Assembly: GCA_937905835.1 (NCBI GenBank)
Contig: CALCXK010000098.1
Coordinates: 1-11,974, forward strand
Source of the DNA: an uncultured Ilumatobacter sp.
GTDB taxonomy: Bacteria > Actinomycetota > Acidimicrobiia > Acidimicrobiales > Ilumatobacteraceae
Direction of reading: 5' to 3'
Length of the DNA: 11,974 bases
Below the pieces are notes generated by a model. The model did no database searches. It saw nothing but the letters and a program-made list of their open reading frames with translations, and was not told where the DNA came from. How positions within the stretch are numbered: position 1 is the first letter of the stretch; every line of letters begins with the position of its first letter. Shown here piece after piece: positions 8,168-11,974 of this stretch. The translations under genes and the position numbers were made by a program.

Positions 8168-9577
8168 TCATCGGACGCCGACCCCAAGCTGAGTTTCGAG
8201 TCGGCGGCTTTCCTTGGACATGGTGTACGCAAACGACCAGTAGCCGAGCGCGATAATTGAATACGTCACGAGTTGCAGGCTCTTGCCGAGGAAGGCGGGC
8301 TGGGAGTTAGCAACAGCCGCAAACTGGAAGAACTCGGCGACGCCGATCGTCGCGATGAGCGACGTGTCCTTGAACAGTGAGATGAACTGCCCGACCATCG
8401 CCGGGATGACAGCCCGCAGCGCCTGCGGCATCACGATCAGCCGCTGAATCTTCGCCGCAGACATTCCCGACGCTTGTGCTGCCTCGGTCTGGCCCTTGGG
8501 CACTGCTTGGAGGCCACCGCGAATGATTTCGGCGATGTAGGCCGCACTGAACAGGGCGATCACGATCATTGCCCGTGTGAGTGTCTCGGGCGTCTCCACT
8601 GATAGCGGGAACAGCAACGGCAGGATGAAGCTCGAGAAGAGCAACAACGAGATCAGCGGCACGCCGCGGACGAACTCGATGAACACGACGCAGAAGCCCC
8701 TGATCACCGGAAGTGTAGACCGGCGACCAATGGCGAGCAGGATGCCGATGGGCATGCCCGAAGCAATACCGACCACCGTGGCGAACAATGTGAGATGAAG
8801 ACCACCCCAGTCTTCCCAGCCGAAGCCGTCGAACCCGATGACGTTGACGGCAAACCACGTTGCGGCGCCGATGACGATCGGGCCGCCAGTGCGGATTGCC
8901 ATGGACGTGGGGTCGGATCCTTCGACTCGTTTCGACAGCTCGCTTGCTGCGATCGCCAACGCAACAACGCCAGCACTCATTGCGATGAGGCCGCCGGTTC
9001 CGGCAAGGACTGCCATCGCCACAATGGTGCCGATCGCCATCATCGCAACTGCCAGCGAGCGAATCGATGCGGGAAGCGCCCAGCCGACGAAGCGTGACGC
9101 AATGATGGCACCAACCCCGCCAATCACGCCGAGGACGGGAGGCAACGTCTGTGAGAACGACACCATCAACGCAATGAACGCCAGCACTGGCCAGAAACGA
9201 CCGAGCAGGCTGAGCAGAGATGGGCGCTCGCCAACGAGGCCCTTTTCGTTGGCGTCGTCGTATGCGCTGTGGGCCATGGCGGCGGTGCCGATACCGAACG
9301 TGCCGATCAGCAGGAATGCCGAGGTCCAGAGGCGCCAGAGCTCATCGCTGGGAAACTGCCCGACCATGAAGTTGCGCAGGTTGACGCGGACAATTTCCCA
9401 TTCCTCGCCAGCAACCCATCCGAAGCTTTGCACGAGCAAGAAGACAACAACAACACCGAGTACAACCGTGATGATCGAGTTCATGACGTTGTTGAACAGG
9501 TTGTCTTTGACCCACTTGGCAGGAGTGGTGTCCGAGTGCAGCGGAGTGTGGTTCGCCGATTCTCTGGCTTCGGTCAT
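8168..9577 (-). CDS. aapM: Amino-acid ABC importer permease (AapM-type)
   Basis: This is an inner-membrane permease of the polar amino-acid ABC family, 469 residues from the chosen ATG at 9577. It has a long N-terminal part with a membrane helix at about 33-53 and several more before residue 245. The conserved permease domain (about 258-460) contains the ATPase-docking loop QTEAAQASGMSAAKIQRLI (EAA motif, from residue 363). The extended N-terminus distinguishes AapM-like subunits from short GlnP/HisM permeases. The frame extends to 9658, but the extra 27 residues overlap the upstream permease gene and look unlike protein, so MTEARESAN is taken as the N-terminus. Only one base separates its ATG from the upstream TGA, indicating coupled translation and equal stoichiometry with AapQ. 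The precise amino-acid range is not readable from the sequence. Confidence 0.92.
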   Translation of the reverse strand: MTEARESANHTPLHSDTTPAKWVKDNLFNNVMNSIITVVLGVVVVFLLVQSFGWVAGEEWEIVRVNLRNFMVGQFPSDELWRLWTSAFLLIGTFGIGTAAMAHSAYDDANEKGLVGERPSLLSLLGRFWPVLAFIALMVSFSQTLPPVLGVIGGVGAIIASRFVGWALPASIRSLAVAMMAIGTIVAMAVLAGTGGLIAMSAGVVALAIAASELSKRVEGSDPTSMAIRTGGPIVIGAATWFAVNVIGFDGFGWEDWGGLHLTLFATVVGIASGMPIGILLAIGRRSTLPVIRGFCVVFIEFVRGVPLISLLLFSSFILPLLFPLSVETPETLTRAMIVIALFSAAYIAEIIRGGLQAVPKGQTEAAQASGMSAAKIQRLIVMPQALRAVIPAMVGQFISLFKDTSLIATIGVAEFFQFAAVANSQPAFLGKSLQLVTYSIIALGYWSFAYTMSKESRRLETQLGVGVR

Positions 9578-9578
9578 G

Positions 9579-10829
9579 TCAGCGCCCCACAATCTGCAGT
9601 CGTCGGTTGATGACGTTGCCGATAGCCGACAGCACCAGGGAGAACACGAGGTACACAACCATCAAGATGAAGAGCAGTTGCGGCGCCGGGCGGGACTGCC
9701 CAAACAGGTTCTGAATGACGCCGGTAATTTCGGCGAATCCAACGGCGAAGGCCAGCGATGAGTTCTTCGTGTAATTGAGGAACTGGTTGATCAGCGGCGG
9801 GAAAGCGACCCGAAAAGCCTGTGGCAGAATGACGAATCGGTATCGCTGGAAGCTGTTTAGTGCGAGCGCGTTGCCAGCCTCAACCTGGCCCTTGTCGACA
9901 GACAGAATACTGCCGCGGACGATTTCAGCGATGTGTGATGCGGTGTACAACACGAGGCCGACCATGACAGCCGCGTAGGGCATGATCATCGTGACGCCAC
10001 CGACATACACCCGGTCGATGATTTCAGGGGTCGTGATATCGAACGGACCACCGAGAGCAATGAAGCCGGCCACCGAAATGGCGACAAAGGTGCCGAGGCC
10101 GTAGAGCACACGGTGGTGCGGGGTGCCGGTGCGATCGAACAGACGGCTGCGCCAGATCCATAGGGCGACTGCGGCGAGCAGCCCGAGGAGCACGACGATC
10201 TGGAAGGTGCCGAAATTGTTGCCGCTGACGATCGACGGGAATCCGAATCGAAGGTTGTTGAAGATGAATGTTTCCCCGAACGGGAGCCACGAAATGCGCG
10301 CAGGGGGGAAAGCGTTGAGGAAGATCGTCCACGTGAGGACAATGACCAACAGGACGGGAATGTTGCGGAAGAACTCGACGTAGACGGTGGCGATTTTCGA
10401 CAGCAGCCAGTTGGTGGACAGCCGAGCGATGCCGATCAGCGTGCCGAACATGACGGCGAGCGGGATGCCGACGATGATGATGAGAAAGGTGTTCCTGACG
10501 CCCTGTGTCAACGCTTCGCGAATCGCCGCATTCGAATTCAGTGGGTTGTCCGCAATGGAGATGCCGCTTGGCTGATCAAGGAATCTGAAGTCGAGCTCGA
10601 GGCCGATGTCGGAAGTTCGTGCCCGGAAGTTGGCCCACAAATAGTCGGCAGCAGACCAGATGAGTCCGAGGGCTGCGACCTGGGCGGCAAGAACAAGAAC
10701 GCGACTGTCACGCCACGGCGGCGGTTCGTCGGCGTGGCTGCGAGAGGAGCTACGGACTTTCCAGTACGCGATGTAGAGCGCGGCAAAAATGGCGAGAATG
10801 ATGGCGAGACGAAGGACGCGTTCAAGCAT
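9579..10829 (-). CDS. aapQ: Amino-acid ABC importer permease (AapQ-type)
   Basis: This 416-residue inner-membrane protein is the first permease of the importer. It has helices near residues 5-22 and 44-62, then the conserved permease domain from about residue 108 (GVRNTFLIIIVGIPLAVMFG). The ARLSTNWLLSKIATVYVEFF and FRNIPVLL stretches and the EAA docking loop beginning VEAGNALALN (316-325) are typical of AapQ/AapJQMP systems, and a long insert separates the early helices from the rest. The start is the ATG at 10829. No Shine-Dalgarno is visible, and the 3' edge of a strong hairpin ends 12 nt before the start codon, so translation may be limited relative to the binding protein. It follows the binding-protein gene by 74 bp and precedes aapM by one base. 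Confidence 0.92.
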   Translation of the reverse strand: MLERVLRLAIILAIFAALYIAYWKVRSSSRSHADEPPPWRDSRVLVLAAQVAALGLIWSAADYLWANFRARTSDIGLELDFRFLDQPSGISIADNPLNSNAAIREALTQGVRNTFLIIIVGIPLAVMFGTLIGIARLSTNWLLSKIATVYVEFFRNIPVLLVIVLTWTIFLNAFPPARISWLPFGETFIFNNLRFGFPSIVSGNNFGTFQIVVLLGLLAAVALWIWRSRLFDRTGTPHHRVLYGLGTFVAISVAGFIALGGPFDITTPEIIDRVYVGGVTMIMPYAAVMVGLVLYTASHIAEIVRGSILSVDKGQVEAGNALALNSFQRYRFVILPQAFRVAFPPLINQFLNYTKNSSLAFAVGFAEITGVIQNLFGQSRPAPQLLFILMVVYLVFSLVLSAIGNVINRRLQIVGR

Positions 10830-10841
10830 GAGATTGAAACC

Positions 10842-10877
10842 CGTCGGGGTGGCCGCACGATTACGACCACCCCGACG
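10842..10877 (-). promoter_or_regulatory. Perfect 11-bp hairpin between binding-protein and permease genes
   Basis: The inverted repeat CGTCGGGGTGG (10842-10852) and CCACCCCGACG (10867-10877) forms an 11-bp perfect stem with a 14-nt loop. It lies 26 bp after the binding-protein stop and 12 bp before the aapQ start. On the minus-strand transcript the stem is followed by GGGUUUC, only a weak U-tract. Such hairpins in importer operons act as partial terminators or 3'-end stabilisers, giving more binding protein than permease. The sequence is certain; the role is inferred. Confidence 0.65.
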
Positions 10878-10903
10878 TCAGTTCAGGATGTGACTCTTCT
10901 GAG

Positions 10904-11974
10904 TTAGCGGAACGGCGGCACGTACATGAGGCCACCATCCGTCCACAGAGCGTTCGGGCCGCGGCTGAGGCTTAACGGCGCAAGGTTGCGCTCGAAGATC
11001 TCGCCGTAGTTGCCGACCTGGCTGATGATGTTGCTCGCAAAGTCGGTGGGCAGGCCCAGTCCGACTTCGGCGATGACTTCGTTGCCGTCGCCATCGCTGA
11101 TCGGCAGACCGAGGAATCGGCGGATGCCGGAGTCTTCGCTGTCGGCGAACGAACCGATGTTTTCGGACGTGATACCGAATTCTTCGGCCTGGATCGTCGC
11201 CATGACGGCCCAGTTCACTGCCTGTGCCCATTCCGTGTCGCCATCAGCAACCACGGGGCCAAGCGGCTCCTTGGAGATGATGTCGGGAAGGATGGAGGTC
11301 TCGATGTCGAGGGTGGCGGCGAATGCTGCCAGCTGTGACGCGTCCGAGGTCCACACTTCGCACTGCTCGGCCACGAAGGCTGGCTGCAGTTCGTCGTTGG
11401 ACTCGAACTCGAGGGCGGTGAACGGGATGCCACGATCGCCGAGGACGGCGTTCAGGTTGAGCAACGTCGTTGTGCCGGTGAGCACGCAGATGGTGGTGTT
11501 CGACGCGTCGGCGATGGTGTCGATGCCGCTGTCGGCACGAACCATGAAGCCCTGGCCGTCGAAGAACGTGGTCTGCAAGAAGTTGGCCTGCTCGGCGCCG
11601 TCACGTGACGCCGTCCAGGTCGTGTTGCGGATCAGCACGTCGATCTCGCCGGACTGCAGCGTTGGGAAACGCTGCGCTGCGACCAGCGGGGTCACATTGA
11701 CGGCTTCAGAGTCGCCGAGTACGGCTGCTGCGATGACCTTGCAGAAGTCGATGTCGAATCCGCTGAAGGAGCCGTCGGCATCGATGATGCCAAAGCCCGG
11801 GAGTGTGTCGTTGCCGCCACATTCGAGCACGCCGGCTGCTTGGACGGCGGCGAGTCGGCCACCTGCACTCTGTGTCACTACGACATCGTCGGCAGCGTCG
11901 CTCGTGTCGGCTGCGGTGCCGGCGGTGGTTTCTTCGGTAACAGCACTGTCGCCAGTGGTGCTTTCTGCTTCGCC
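10904..11974 (-). CDS. aapJ: Amino-acid ABC importer substrate-binding protein (AapJ-type), 5'-truncated
   Basis: This is the extracytoplasmic substrate-binding protein of the importer. The mature domain begins near LECGGNDTLPGFG and continues with SGFDIDFCKVIAAAVLGD, LQSGEIDVLIRNTTWTASRD and a C-terminus ending ALWTDGGLMYVPPFR, all AapJ-like. The frame is open to the right edge of the window, so the start and signal sequence are missing. The GTG at 11878 that begins the domain is probably an internal valine. The visible upstream part (about 32 residues) is a Thr/Ala/Glu/Asp-rich low-complexity stretch, as found between the lipid-anchored cysteine and the folded domain in Gram-positive binding lipoproteins; a lipobox would lie outside the window. 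It heads the operon, so the operon promoter is also outside. The substrate is probably a broad set of L-amino acids, inferred from family membership. Confidence 0.92.
   Translation of the reverse strand, partial: GEAESTTGDSAVTEETTAGTAADTSDAADDVVVTQSAGGRLAAVQAAGVLECGGNDTLPGFGIIDADGSFSGFDIDFCKVIAAAVLGDSEAVNVTPLVAAQRFPTLQSGEIDVLIRNTTWTASRDGAEQANFLQTTFFDGQGFMVRADSGIDTIADASNTTICVLTGTTTLLNLNAVLGDRGIPFTALEFESNDELQPAFVAEQCEVWTSDASQLAAFAATLDIETSILPDIISKEPLGPVVADGDTEWAQAVNWAVMATIQAEEFGITSENIGSFADSEDSGIRRFLGLPISDGDGNEVIAEVGLGLPTDFASNIISQVGNYGEIFERNLAPLSLSRGPNALWTDGGLMYVPPFR

Noticed and set aside
8137..8232. N-terminal 32-residue extension of the importer ATPase
   Set aside because: It overlaps the 3' end of the permease gene in another frame and lies outside the conserved ATPase domain; the ATG at 8136 is the more likely start.
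8838..9761. A 307-residue open frame on the plus strand opposite the aapM permease
   Set aside because: Its composition is rich in Ala, Thr, Arg, Met and Pro with no domain, and it is antisense to a clear permease gene, so it is a GC-driven shadow.

Overview
This 12-kb window of GC-rich DNA (roughly 60-65% GC by eye) looks like an actinobacterial chromosome. Genes are densely packed, often overlap or abut, many lack a Shine-Dalgarno sequence, and two small proteins (DUF4031-like and a RadC/JAB-like protein) resemble actinobacterial families. An Acidimicrobiia-type (Ilumatobacter-like) aquatic bacterium is my best guess, by inference only. No insertion sequence, CRISPR array, tRNA or rRNA was seen.

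Layout. (1) Positions 1-1250, + strand: an MFS exporter cut off by the left edge; its tail overlaps a convergent HD-superfamily phosphohydrolase gene (1219-1878, -). (2) Positions 1896-2627: a small DUF4031 protein (+) and a convergent RadC/JAB-like protein (-) whose metalloprotease motif is lost. (3) Positions 2781-7228, + strand: a tight cluster of a beta-carbonic anhydrase, an ArsC-family reductase and two half-size ABC exporters that form an asymmetric heterodimer. (4) Positions 7348-11974, - strand: a complete ABC importer for polar or general L-amino acids in the order binding protein, permease, permease, ATPase (aapJ-Q-M-P type). The binding protein gene runs off the right edge.

The most striking element is the ArsC-family gene at 3283-3636. 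Conventional gene calling would start it at a GTG at 3337, giving a 99-residue protein without the catalytic N-terminus. The same frame is open upstream through a single TGA (3316-3318) to an ATG that overlaps the carbonic anhydrase stop codon. Read as selenocysteine, that TGA falls at residue 12 of a 117-residue protein, the position of the catalytic cysteine in R773 ArsC. His8, Ser15, Arg60, Arg94 and Arg107 also match that enzyme's numbering. A stem-loop of the bacterial SECIS type follows the TGA, with its apical loop starting 18 nt after the codon and a GU in the loop. The gene is therefore best read as a selenocysteine-containing arsenate reductase-like protein, translationally coupled to a beta-carbonic anhydrase.

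How the genes may work together: the carbonic anhydrase and ArsC-like protein are probably co-translated, and the ABC exporter follows 17 bp later and may share the transcript. The amino-acid importer is an independent operon that converges on the exporter. An 11-bp perfect hairpin between its binding-protein and first permease genes probably keeps binding-protein mRNA in excess.
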